Shown piece after piece: positions 44,366-55,693 of a DNA stretch of 64,000 nt (position 1 is the stretch's first letter; the number at the start of each line of letters is the position of its first letter). The notes below the pieces were generated by a model, which was not told the DNA's origin, did no database searches, and saw nothing but the letters and a program-made list of their open reading frames with translations. Position numbers and translations under genes: made by a program. Origin of the DNA: Tilletiaria anomala UBC 951 (lineage: Eukaryota > Basidiomycota > Exobasidiomycetes > Georgefischeriales > Tilletiariaceae); contig NW_013547021.1 in NCBI RefSeq assembly GCF_000711695.1, positions 62,001-126,000 of the forward strand, written 5' to 3'.

Positions 44366-47300
44366 CCGATGCGCGTGAGGATGTGTGACAATGGCCCCTC
44401 CAGGCCTTCCCACGATATTTGCAGGTGCATGAACGTGGGGGTAAGCGGCGTCGTTTAAAGGAGGCGGTGGAGGAGCAAGAGGACCCCAGCCGAGGCCGGC
44501 TCTACGTGGACTGGCGCTGAGGCTCCCAGCATGCACACCCATCGCGCTTCCAGTCCTTGAAGGAGGTCGTATCATGGCTTCGCCGAGTGTTGGCAGGTTA
44601 GCACAGGAGCCTCTGTTGGCTGGGTTACGCATGGCGCGGAGACCTGGTGACGGAGGCGCGACACTGGATCCGATGGCGCCCGGCGTGGTCGAGCGGTACA
44701 CGCCGTACATCGAGGGCACGCCTGGAGTCGTCGATCGGGCGGCCCCGAAGGAGCCGTGGAAAGGCGAAGGCACGACGGTACCATTGAAGACAGTGTAGCT
44801 CTGACTGCCAGATCGTGAAGCTCTGGGATGCGCCATGCGAAGGTTGGTATTGCTACTAGACCTGCTCGGTGCTAGAAGCGGCGGGAGCACGTGGGCGTCC
44901 TTGCTGCGTTGATGCTTGTGAGCTCGCTCTCGCTCGGCCTTGCGGCGCCGAAGCGCCTCTGCATCGTCTTCGACGCTTGGGCCGAGCGCAGAACCCTGCT
45001 CCAGCTCACGCCCTTCACCAGGGATGGCGCCGTGTCCAATCTCATGTGCGAAATCAGGAACCTGGTCTCGCCGACCAGACGGCTTGACGAGACCAGGACT
45101 AGGCCCGACAAGCTCCTCAGAGGGGTACTGCACAACGTGGGCAGTAGCGTTAGCGCCGCGAACAGCGTCCTCCCTTTCATCATCCGAGTCCTGGCTGTTG
45201 GACAAGGCTTGCAGAGCCTTGATGGAAGCCCATGCAGGGACGAGAGATCTCCACCATCCGCTGCTGCTGCTGCTACCAAGTGAGCCTAGTTCAGCACTAC
45301 CGCCGCGGCCATTGGAGCTCGACTCGCTGTACACGGACCAGCGATGAGAGCCGCGGCGGCCATGTCCTCTCTCAGGCGACAGGGCCCCTTCGTCTGCATT
45401 AGCCGATGCGCCGCGGCGTGAAGCAGCGGCAGACGAGCCCCAAAGCCGCGAGAGCGATCCGTGGGATGGAAGTTGTTCGATGGAGCTGCGCGCTTGCGCC
45501 AGCCGAAGGCTCTCTATGGCCGAAGAGATACTTTCTGCGCCAGCGCTTTCGCCCACGTCGCTGCGGAAAGGCCCATAGCCAGTTACGGGCGCGTGGGCGC
45601 CGCCATCAACGAGTGGATCTGCCTGCGTCGCGCTAATAGTTGCGACAGGGGTACCAGAAGTTGCGAGCGACGTTGCGCCGACGGAGGTATCCATTGCCAA
45701 GTGGGTACGATGCCGTGAGACACCGCCAAAGCTGCTACTGCCGCCAGCAGCAACATGACGGCGATCGCGTATGGTCGATGAGCGCGCCATGTCGAAAGTG
45801 CCCGTGGTCGTAGCGCTCGTGCCGAGCTCTGTGTACTCGCTCGCGAGGCTGCGCGAGAGAAGGCCGGACGCATTGCTGAGGCTTGTGCTCGGCTGCGCAG
45901 CAGTCGCTACAGTCGCTACAGCTGCCGCCGCAGTAGCAGCAGAAGCACTGTTGTTGGTGGTGCTGCTGCTTGCATCGTTGACGTCGGTCAACGGTGCTGC
46001 AGCCGCAGCGCTGGTACTGTCGCGTTTTAGTAGCCGCAGCGGGCTGGCGTTGTGTGTGTACGACGGGCTGCCGCTGGGGCTTGAGGTGCTGACGGTGCTG
46101 CTTCGACGAGGGGGCAGCGGACGTGTCTCAAGATAAGCAGCAGCAGCTTCGGCATTGCATTTGTCCTTCTTGTCGCCAGCTTCAACGCCAGCCGCGCCGG
46201 CGTTTGCGGCTGCCGCAATGCCGTCTGCTGCACTCCTTGTGTCGTTGGCGTCGGGCCTGTCATTCCTGGGACTACGGGGAGCAGCGGCGCGGGACTGCGA
46301 GTGCGCTTTGTGCGGCTTCTCCCACCAACTCAACGTACTGTCCTCCGTGCCATTCGTGCTAGCGCTCCCGATTCCCAATGACGCGGCGTCCTTTTGTTGT
46401 TGTTGCTGCTGTCTTCCTGCCGCTCCTTGCTGATGCGCAGCAGAAGCAAAGTAGTCGCCCGCGGCCGCCTGACCAGGCAGCAGGTTAAGCGGCGTCTCGA
46501 CTCGTCCGCTCTGCGTGCGCTTCTTGGCGCGCATCGTTCCCGCGCCCGCGGCCGTTGAGCTCAGTGCTCCTCCTACGCCGGGCGGGACGGGGCCGTAGGG
46601 GTAACCACCGCTGCTCTCCGTCGTGTCAGACGCGCCGGAGGGTATAGCGGAAACGTTGTCGAGCGGGCCAGCGTGACCGAGCGCCACCGCGGATCCTTTC
46701 CCCTTCTCCTTCTCCTTGCCCGTCTCGCTCGGTCTGGCGACGCTGGCGGGCGTCGCGGCACGCGAGCGCGAGTTGCGCGAGAGCGTCATGGCGCGCAGGG
46801 TCGCCTGGCACTCGGCGCATGTGCAGTCCAGGTCGGGCGTCCTGGAACTGGCGCGGGACGGGGCGTACGCTGCAGCTGCTACGCCGCCTGGAGCGCCATA
46901 CGGATAGGCGTACTGATATGCATACGCATAGCTCGATTCGGCGAAGTACGCGACGCCGCTCTGGCTGCTCTTTGGCCTCTTGTGTCCCCACGACGTACCA
47001 TCGGCCGGGAAGTAACCGCTGCCGAAGCTGTCGCTCCCGGCGCTGGCGCTGAAGCTGCCGGCGCCGACACCGCCCATGCTGCTGGGTCCGATCGGCATCT
47101 GCGCCCATGGCGCGGCAGATGCGGTGTAGAGGCCTGCACTCGGCGGGCCGCTGACGCTCCAGGTGCCAGGCGTGCCTGGGCCGGGGGGTGGCATGACCAT
47201 CGCAGCTCCCCACGCGTTGGCGCCGACGGCAGCGCCATAGCTGCCAGCTCCGAACGATAGGGAGCACGCGGTAAGCGGCGGCGCGGGGTGCTCTGCGCTC

Positions 47301-48547
47301 GTCGTCATCGCAGTCACCATCGTTGTCATGTACGGGTTGACGTCGATGAGCGCTGCGCTGCGCTGCTCGTCCATCTCGCGACAAGCCTGCGAGCAGTAGA
47401 GCGCCTGAGGCGCGCGCGCCATGGCGTTCTCGAGCTGCTCTTGCTCTTTGAGCAGCATCGGCGTCAGCGGGCCGAGGATCCCGCCGCCACCGACTGCTGA
47501 TGCGGCAGCACCAGTACCACCACCGATCCCGCCGGCAGACCCGTTCTGCAAGAGGCCCTCCTTGCGCAGCCGCTTCTCCTCCTGCGAGCGCGCGAGGCCT
47601 GAACCGATACCCGGCGGCGTCGCCATGCCGGAGCGCGGCTCGACGGGCGAGCAGGGCTCTTCGCTGCTGTTGGCGCTTGCGAGAGCTGCTGCTGCCTTCC
47701 TGTTCACGGCCGAGTTGCGCCGGCTGCGCGCTGGCGACTTGCGGCTACGCGTGCTGCTGGCGGAGACGCTGCTTTCGCGCGAGTGGGGGCGCGAGTGCTG
47801 CTGCTGCGGATGCCCTGCTGCGCCGCCGCCACCGGATGCAGTGCCCTTGTGCTCGCCTTTGCGGTGCTGCTGCTGGCCGTTGCTATTGGCGCTCGTCGTC
47901 GGGCGCAGCTCGCTGAGCGGGTTGACGCGGCTGCCGGCGCTGCCGGAGCGCCTGAGGGGAGACGCAGCGCCAAGCTTGGGGGCGGCTCTCGTTGCGTTTC
48001 GGCTTGCCTGCGCGGCGGCGGCAGCTTCGATCGCCTTCTTGAGCGCCTCAGCTGCGGCGCTGGCGTTGACCGGCTTGCCGTTGGCGGCAATGCCGGTGCC
48101 CGGCTCGATGAGCCGGTCGCAGATGCAGCAATACGTCTGAGCCCACAGCTCCTGCCCATCCATCTCGGCAAGTGCGGCGGCCTCTTCGTCATCGCTGCGC
48201 CCGTCTGACTCGGACGTCGTGCTGAAGGCGGCATCGCCGTTCGCGTCTGCATCTCCACCATCGCCGCCATCGTCATCTGAGGCAGGGTTGCTGCCCAGTT
48301 TGCCAATTCCCGCTGCCCCGTCAGCCTTTTTGGCCGCGGGCCGCGAGGGCCCGCGGCTGGCGGAAGAGCTCTTGCGCTGCTGCTGCTTGCGCAGCTGTTG
48401 CTCGCGGTGCTGGGCCTTGAGCGCGGCGAGGTCTGGCTTGGCGCGCTCGCGCGGTCCCAGTGCTGTAGCAGCTGCGTCCGCGGCCGCCGGCGGACCGGGG
48501 CCGAGGCCACTGCTGCCTGCTGCTGCTCTCCCCTGTCGAAGAGGCAT
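43826..48547 (-). CDS. Giant ECL1-type zinc-binding protein
   Basis: Ecl1-family proteins are small fungal zinc proteins that extend chronological lifespan and respond to sulfur or zinc shortage. Here one uninterrupted frame encodes 1573 residues. The ECL1 metal site is recognisable but split: CCICDRLIEPGTG at about 140–152 and ALYCSQACREMDEQRS at about 383–398, separated by about 240 low-complexity residues. A further cysteine cluster, DLDCTCAECQATLRAMTLSR, lies near 575–600. The rest is Ser/Ala/Gly/Gln-rich and probably disordered, with a run of 12 His encoded by an ATG/CAT repeat (plus strand 44333–44365). The C-terminus carries PSNEPTRTWSYERMP and ends in KKLFFFSDP. The start is the only ATG near the frame's open end. 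Role in zinc or lifespan control is inference. Confidence 0.8.
44333..44365. repeat. Trinucleotide repeat encoding poly-His
   Basis: About eleven ATG units on the plus strand (CAT on minus) lie in frame within the ECL1-type gene and encode its His run, followed by further His-Gly-His segments. Being in frame, length changes would alter only His number. Confidence 0.9.
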
Positions 48548-48799
48548 GGCGGGTCGCCTGTAATGGAAGGAGACATTGACGTGTCAGCTCGCTCGCCGCA
48601 ATCGCCCAAGGGGGTCTGCTGTGCTAAAGGGGATCCAGCGAGCTTGCCGACTCACGCTCGGGGCTTATGCGGTGATCATGAACGGGGAGCAGAGCAGGGC
48701 AAGTGTGAGGTGCCAACGGTGCTGTTCATAGAGGTGGAGAGGAGGGTATGGGGCACGACCAGGGGCGCATGTTCAGGCTCAAGAGCGTGTCGTGGCAGG

Positions 48800-48823
48800 T
48801 ATGCGTATGCGTATGCGTATGCG
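48800..48823. repeat. (TATGCG)4 microsatellite
   Basis: Four perfect hexamer units lie about 250 bases upstream of the ECL1-type start codon, in the likely promoter or leader. Confidence 0.9.
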
Positions 48824-49722
48824 AATGCGAGAAGAGGGAGCCAAGGCAAGTACGCAGGCGTCGTTCGTTCGCTCGCGGAGGAATCGGGGCGGGAGAATTT
48901 CGTCGGGGAGGGGACAAGAGGGGAGGAGAGGAAGTTCTGTGCTGAAGAGAAGACGTTGTGGGTATAACATGGGGAGGGAGGTTGGCTTGGTTCTACTTTT
49001 TGGGTTGAGGGAAGGGTGGGTCAAGTCACTCGGTCTCCTGCTGTATACTTTTTTGGCACGTATTTCTCTATTCCTTATGGGAGTTGCTATGTACAGTACA
49101 TTAATAGTTGTTGGGGACGCAGACGCAAACGCGGAGCGCACAAACACCGACCTACCCATTGTTGCACAGACACACGCAAGCGTAGCCCCCTCCGTTCTCA
49201 CACAGCGAGAGAAGGAGCATAGAAAACCCTGAGCCTTGCCTGGCTGGGAACGCGAGAGGGTTTTTTTTGGAGCGTCCAGCTTCCAGATTTGGGTTCCCTC
49301 TCCGGGCTCTTATCAATCCAAAGACCGGGTCTCGAGGCACAGCACGGGAAGTGATGCGCGCAACACGTTGTGAGTCTCGCCCGACTGTCGTGATAAGGCC
49401 CAGTGAGCCGTCCAGCCGGCCGGGATTCGGGACACTCTTCCATCCATTATCTTTCTTCTCATCGCTCCGACCACTCCAGGGGGGTGGGTCGCGTCTCCCG
49501 CCACGTCGCATTCAAAGGGCTGCTGCAGAACACGATCGAGAGCTTCCAACAGTTCTCGCAGAGCACCAGCGCCATGTACAGTAGATGGTCTTGGAACAAG
49601 GGCAACTTGTGTTCATCACTCTCATCGCTCAACCTTTGATCCGGACCCAGGGTGCACAGAGAGAGCAAGCACATCACACACCACACACTGGCTCACTGGT
49701 CTCTCGTTCGCAGGCGTGTAGT

Positions 49723-49750
49723 ATTGTTGCTGTTGCTGCTGCTGCTGCTT
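49723..49750. repeat. TTG/CTG trinucleotide repeat
   Basis: This short trinucleotide run (mixed TTG and CTG units) lies outside any supported coding sequence, in the 2-kb divergent region. Confidence 0.8.
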
Positions 49751-50192
49751 GTATGACTGGTGAGTCACAAGTAGACGCATCGCGCATGTGTGCCCTGTCT
49801 CCTATTCGCTGGCTCGGTCGCCTTGCGGCGGTGGGATGCAGTCCAATGTTGCGCTGGCTGCACAGGTGTGTAGTGAGTGCTTGCACGGGGCTGCCCATGT
49901 GCCACCATCACGGCGGCTGTATATAGACATACATATAAATATATATATATATATATACATGCGCGTGAGAAGCTGGATGGCTGTGCTGGACCGAACGACC
50001 GGCGACGTGGTGTAGGGTTAGCGCACTGCGGAGGTCCCGAGAGTATCTGCCAGGGTTGACCGACGGCGGTGGCCGTGTCTGTCGAAATAGATCTCGTTGG
50101 TACATATGGTATCGATAGTCATGCTGCGGGGCTGTGTATTGGGCTGTGGCGTACTCTGTGGGTGGCCATGCAACGAGGCAGTCATCCGCACC

Positions 50193-50215
50193 GCACTGCA
50201 CTGCACTGCACTGCA
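50193..50215. repeat. (GCACT)n pentanucleotide repeat
   Basis: About four and a half GCACT units lie roughly 300 bases upstream of the surface-protein start. The pentamer unit is not a coding-compatible period and no frame uses it. Confidence 0.85.
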
Positions 50216-50514
50216 AACCTCACCCGCCCCCCAAACGCTTGCTCCCCGCCGTCTGTCGCTGGCGTCTTTGTTGCATAACCCTAAGCAGGACGGGACTCTC
50301 TTCAACTGACACGCTCCACTTTCTCTTTCTCCGCATGGCCTCCGCTGGACACCTTGCTGTATAATTCAGCCCCAGTCAAATTAGTACGCTTGCATAGCAG
50401 CAGTAGCGCTGCGATGACTTGGCAAGCAGCGCCTACGAAGTGCTTATTTAAAGAAGGCCAATCTCCCCCGTGCCTCTTCCCCCCCCCCGCCATCCCTCCC
50501 GCTCCACATCCGAC

Positions 50515-51839
50515 ATGACACCAGCACCCATCCTCATCAGGCCCGACGCCGACTCGGTGGACAACAATGGCTTTGTCTGGCGCCACGGCTCTGCCGCGGC
50601 TGCAGACTTTTCCCTCTGGCTCAACCCAGTCCCAGAGCTGTCTCGCAAGCGCGCTGGCGGCGGCGGCGGTGGCGGTGGCGGCGGTCGCAGCAGCTCCAGC
50701 TCCAGCCCCAGCTTCAGCGGTGGCAGGTCCAGTAGCGGGACGACATCCTCGAGCAGCTCCTCTTCCTCTTCTTTCGGCACGAGTGCCAACAGCGTCAAGG
50801 GCTTCACGCCTGGCACCGTCTCGGGCGGCGCAGGCGTGTACGGCTCCTCGGCCGCACGCGGCATCGCCAACCCGTACACCATCTCCTCTGGCTCCTTTGC
50901 CGGACGCACAGCCGGCGGCGGAACACGCAACGGCGTCTACGGCAGCTCCTCCTACGGATCCGGATACACTACCGTCGCCGCCGGCGCCGGCGCTGGCGCC
51001 CTCGTTGGCGGCGCCGTCGGCGCCAGGGGGTTCCCGTTTATCTATTGGCCAGTCTACTGTGAGTGCCCTCGCCAAGGAGCGAACGCAGCAGCTATTCTGC
51101 AGCGTCCCTTTAAACGAGATCATCGCTGACAAGACCCGTGCTCGTTTGTTTTTGCGCTGCGCTGCTCCGTTCCGCCAGACCCGTACGCGCCATACTACTA
51201 CGGCTCGCACATCTACGGCCCAGAGAACAACAGCAGCCGCCCGGGCGGCAGCATGACGCTCTACGTCCTGCAGGCCCCCAACGGCGTCAATCAGTCCGCC
51301 AACAACTTTGCGTTGTATGGCGACGCGAACAGCGTTGCTGACGTCTGGGACAGCGTCAAGCCCATCTGCGGCGTCGGCCCCGCGCTGCAAGCCAACTTCA
51401 CTGTGTCACCCAACAACACCGTCCAGTACTACCGCGCCAGCAGCTTCGCCCTCCTCCTCCAGGACTACAGCAGCAACCTCCCTAACATCACCACCGATGC
51501 CGCAGGTGCCTCGTCCGACAACGTCACGCAGCCCCCCGCCCCGCTGCCGTCTGGCGTCGATGCGACGTGTGAGTGTGCAGCGTGCAGCGTACCATGGTCC
51601 TTTCCCCCTTCCTGCCACTGAACAACGGACGCACTGCTCCGGCGCCTGCCCTTGCCTTTGCCTCCTCCCCGCCGACCCTGCCGCACACCGTAGACCTCGA
51701 CTGCCTCAACTCGACCATCGGCACCTTCGTCCCGCTGCTCGACACGGCCGTCTCCAACGAAGCCGCGAGCCTCATCGGCGCGGCGGGCTTCGCGCCGGTA
51801 ATCGCCCTGCTCGTCGCGATGCTCTCATATGTTTCTTGA
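50515..51839 (+). CDS. Gly/Ser-rich probable GPI-anchored surface protein
   Basis: Exons 50515–51058, 51179–51568 and 51694–51839 encode 359 residues in continuous frame. Near residue 42 an RKR site is followed by a ten-Gly run and a Ser-rich stretch. A conserved-looking core joins the first two exons (FPFIYWPVYYPYAPYYYGSH), then YVLQAPNGVNQSANNFALYG and SVKPICGVGPALQANFTVSP. The C-terminus is a hydrophobic tail, GFAPVIALLVAMLSYV, after a small-residue stretch (EAASLIGAAG), as for GPI attachment. Several N-glycosylation sequons occur (NNSS, NQS, NFT). The called start lacks a signal peptide, so an upstream exon is probably missing. The Gly-rich part may follow Kex2-like cleavage at RKR. Family members of this shape are common in basidiomycetes but have no known function as far as I know. 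Confidence 0.65.
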
Positions 51840-52122
51840 GCGCGTCAGCGCGCGCACCCGCTGCTTTATATGTACTCGTATACCTCCCGCGGTCTGTCTT
51901 TAATGTACACTACGCCCACGTCACGACCTCGCACAGCGCAACGACACCGACACAGGTGCCAACTCGGCCCCTCTGATATTTGCATTCCGCGCATACCCCC
52001 ACGCGCTCGGCGCTAGCATGTTACCACTAGCATTCTGTACCGGAATCGCACATCTTGAGCTTGGAAAGCTGTAGGCTACTATACAACACTGAACGGAAGG
52101 AGAAAATAAGAGCACACAGAGA
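51840..52122. terminator. 3' region between convergent surface-protein and Tag1-like genes
   Basis: These 283 bases hold both 3' UTRs. No hairpin terminator is expected in this type of genome. No coding sequence is seen. Confidence 0.35.
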
Positions 52123-55100
52123 CTACCATCTATCGTCGCCGCTGTCATCGTCATCATCGTCATCCCCTCCGCCGCCGCCGCCGCCGCCGCCACGTCTGCC
52201 GACAACGAACGCGCCGCTGACAGGCAGGTTCTTGAGCTCCAGCTTACCCAGGCCCGAGTTCCAGATCTTGGCGCGCGCGCTCCCCTCGATGCCCGCGAGC
52301 GCGCCAGCCCCCGTGATGATCTTCCACGTGAAGTTGCGGAAATCCTCGTTGCGCCCCGGGAGTAGCTCGAATGGCACGTTTTTCAGCTCGCACCTAAGCA
52401 GCTTCCGCTTCCCCGCCGGGTCCGCCGGGTCGATGTACGTCGATGCCGCCGTAAAGTCGTGCGGGCGCACGCGCCCAAACGCGTGTTTCGGCAATGGATC
52501 CGGCAGCGGCGGCGCCGGCTCTGGCTCCTCCGGCGGTGGTTTCTTGGACATCGTCGCGCTCGTAGTAGCCGCAGAGGCGGCATACAGCGCACGTACGCTC
52601 TCACCATCCAGCACGCCCTCCTCCTTCTCCTCGTCGTCCTTTCCACCACCGCCGTCGCGATACTTCATCCCTGGCGGCTTGCCATTGTACACGACAATGT
52701 CTGGCCAGAGGTCGGTGATCTGCACATCGACAGTCGATAGCTGGCCTGGCAAGTCGACGACGCCGGTGACCGTGCCGTCGCACAGCAACTTCTCCGCTTC
52801 GAAGGGATGCGGGTGGATCTTGAGGTCGGAGATGGACACGTTCTTGATCAGGTCCGTCACTTTGCTGCCCGGGAACAAGATCGGCAGCTGTAACTGCCGC
52901 AACGCATTGTCCAGCCAATCTGGCAGGAGCGACCCGCCTCCAGGCAGACCATCCTCGCCATCGCCCTCCTTTGCGCTGCGGCGCGTGGAGCTGTTGGAGC
53001 GTGCGCTGGCAGTCGCCAGGAACGGGTTGCCACCGTGAACCATGACCGTGTTCGGCTCTCCGCGCAGGAACTTGCTCAAAAAGTCCGAGAGTGCCCGCTG
53101 TGCAGGTTTCTCGTCCATGGCATGAAGCGCGTCGTTGTGGCCGGATGCAAAGACAATTTGCTGTCCCGTTGCGAGCGCCTGCCCTGCTGCTGCAGCTGCG
53201 GAAGGTAGCACGTCCTCTGGCGGAGGCACAACGCGACCGAGCAGCTCCAGCTTGATGTGCTCCTCACCCTTGAGCTCGAACGGGTCGGCCGCGGCAACAG
53301 CCAGCAGGACGAGTCCATCTTCGCTGCCCGGTTGGTCTGCTCCATCATCACCATCTCCGCCATCTTGTGGTGCCTTCCCCCCTTTCTTCTTCTTCTTCTC
53401 CGTTCCTCTCAGAGCCTTGTTGCCATCCATGTCGGCGTTTTCCCCGCCCTTGGAAGGAAGCGGAGAGCTAGGCGATGCACCTTCAGGAGGCGTGGTGGGC
53501 AGGAATATGCCAAAAGGCAAGGAGTACGGCACGCGGCCTTTGAGCAGCTTTCCGAGCGGGTTTATCGCGACGGCATGGGCCCGGACGCCGAGCGCGCGAG
53601 TGGCCATCGTGTTGAGAGTGTTGGCAGCCGTGTCGACGAGGAGAGCGCGGACGATGTCCGCAGGGCTGCTGCTGCCACTGTCACTGCCGCTGAGCTCGTT
53701 CGCCTGCTTGTACGAGTCAGCGCCGATCTCGAAAAAGTCGTAGCCGGTCAAGTCTAGCAGATGGGATGTATCTGTGCTGTTTTCCGATTCGGGGACTGAG
53801 GGGGACACCTTGCGAATCAGCATACCTTACCTAGTCAAGTGACTATATGTCATTTCCTCAGCTCGAACTCACTCTTTTGCGTAAAGCGCTTGCGAATTTG
53901 GCCTTCGCGAAGGTCGATCCACTTAGCAACGCCACCGCTCTTCGTCGTCTTAGCCGCACCCTTCGTCGCCTCCTTCTCGCGCTCCAGAGCCTTGGCGTCC
54001 AAGCCGCTGACGTGCAAGCCAGCCACCTTGAGGTCAAGTGTGATATGCTTGCGCGCAAACGACGCATTAGCGAACGCAATGATGTTCTCTGCGGGTGTTG
54101 CGGGCTTGAAGAGCAGCTCGAGACGGATCGGATGCATTGTACTGTACGTGCGGTTCGTGCTCCGCTCTCCGTCAACTTCCTCCTTGCGGTCGAACTGCGC
54201 AGCTTGACCCGCATGGAGCAAGCGCGGAATAGGAATGATGAGCGGGTCGGTTTGGAAAGAGATAAAGTCGAGGGGAGCTTGCGGGGCTGGCATGGCATCA
54301 TCGAGCGCACGGAAGCCGTCGTTGTGGTCGCCGCCATTCCTGCTGTTGTTGCCGAACAGGTCGATCTTCTGCTCGGGAATATCGACGTTCCAATCCGGCT
54401 CTGCGATGCGAATCTCGCCCACCTCGACCTTGACGGCCTTGACGTCCTTCAGCACCCACTCCACCCAGCTGCGATCCCAGCGCTTCCACGCGCTCATCTT
54501 GTCCTTCTCGCCAAGCCACAGATCCAGCGCTTTGTCTGGGTCCATGCCAAGCCAGCCGGAGACGGCGACACTGACACCTGCATCGGAGATGTTCAGTACC
54601 GAGATCGTGTCGGGTCCCTTGAGCAGGAGCGACGAGTCGAGGATGGCCTTCTGCCTCTCGGGTGACGGCGCGGAGAGTGTGCCGAGGAAGAGATGCAGGA
54701 GCATGGCGGCGATCGCAGCCAGGAAGAGGGCGAGCAATGCCGCAGCGAAAAGGAGGGAACGGAACCCCAGCGGGTGACGCTGCCGCCATTTGGCCCCATG
54801 ACGTCGTCCTGCTCCCTCTTCTTCGTCTGGTTCCTGCTCGTCGGATGTAGGGAGGGCGGTATAAGCGTTTGAGGGGAAACAGCCTTGGACTGTGTGGCTG
54901 GCTTGCGACACGGTATGCGACATGGCCAAGCTGGCGCTTTTCCATGCATTGGAAGCATGGATGGCGGTAACCGAGCTCCATACCTTCAGCTTGGACACAG
55001 CATCCTGGGCGTAGCGGCTGACACCGCTGGTACCGTTGGGAGGTTTGTGCGCCGCCACCGGGTGCGCACTGTTCAAGGTTGACGTGCTCGCCTGCAGCTC

Positions 55101-55175
55101 TGCGGAGGAGATTCCATTGCTGTTGTCGACCGCTCCGTTCTGGCCGGCAGACGCAGGTGCAGGGCCTGCGGCCAT
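52123..55175 (-). CDS. Tag1-like protein with DUF3712 domains
   Basis: Yeast Tag1 is a vacuolar membrane protein with this type of lumenal region, implicated in ending autophagy. Exons 55175–53873 and 53825–52123 (47-nt intron) encode 1001 residues. A cytosolic part of about 135 residues ends in basic RRHGAKWRQRHP. One helix follows (LLFAAALLALFLAAIAAMLL, about 141–160). The large lumenal part repeats a beta-rich pattern: LNISDAGVSVAVSGWLGMDP and DLKVAGLHVSGLDAKALERE. The DUF3712-like block is LVDTAANTLNTMATRALGVR with AVAINPLGKLLKGRVPYSLP, and the last repeat is GIEGSARAKIWNSGLGKLEL. The extreme C-terminus is nine Gly then Asp-rich. ATG 55175 is preferred because the frame above it is leader-like. 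Vacuolar location is inference from the family. Confidence 0.8.
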
Positions 55176-55693
55176 TGTGCTTGGGCCTCTTGCCGCTGAC
55201 GTAGCCGCTCGTCTACGAGGCGACGAACTATTTCGACACGACACACTGCAAGCCGCTGATTGTACGTATAACGAAACGAGTACAGATGCGCTGTGTATGG
55301 GGTCCCGTTTCGCTCTTTCTTGCGTGCCTTGCAACGACCATCCGCGATAGAAGCAGCTCTCGATCAACAGAAGATGGACGTACGTCCCCCCAGTGTGCCA
55401 AGATGGATGGCACCGCCGCCGCGCCAACGGGATCATCCAAGCCACGCGACGGCGGCAAGTTGTTCAGCACAAAATCGCGCCGCGCAGGCGCCAAGCTTGG
55501 ACTCGGAACGAGCACAACCCTAATCACTTTCCTCTCCCGCTTGTTCAGCAACCCGCTGCTCCCGCCAGGATGCATTCAGTCCTATGCACCGGTACATATA
55601 TATATATATATCCACATTGGCACTTGATTGCTTTCCCTAGACCTAGAATTCATTTCTCTCTTGCGAGGCGAACGGGTGGGGAAGGACCAGAAA
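55176..55693. other. Intergenic, upstream of the Tag1-like gene
   Basis: These 518 bases separate two same-strand genes and hold the Tag1-like promoter/leader and the FRS1 3' UTR. An A/T dinucleotide run is at 55596–55611. No coding sequence is supported; the open frame reaching 55445 has no ATG-led conserved part. Confidence 0.4.

Larger units (their letters stand above)
48548..50514. promoter_or_regulatory. Long divergent 5' region with several microsatellites
   Basis: About 2 kb separates the ECL1-type gene from the surface-protein gene. It holds a (TATGCG) hexamer repeat at 48800–48823, a TTG/CTG-type run at about 49723–49750, an A/T dinucleotide run at 49939–49957 and a GCACT pentamer run at 50193–50215. 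A G/A-rich stretch at 48880–48945 would be C/T-rich on the ECL1 strand. No conserved reading frame is seen. Large open frames near 50302–51390 (minus) are shadows of the next gene. A leader exon with signal peptide for that gene may lie here. Confidence 0.45.

Noticed and set aside
46626-47384. 252-codon open frame overlapping the ECL1-type gene in another frame
   Set aside because: It is Arg/Gln-rich, the usual shifted reading of GC-rich Ser/Ala/Gly codons, with no motif.
50302-51390. 362-codon minus-strand open frame opposite the surface-protein gene
   Set aside because: It reads Gly/Ala/Arg repeats created by the Gly/Ser-rich sense strand, while the sense gene has consistent introns and a GPI tail.
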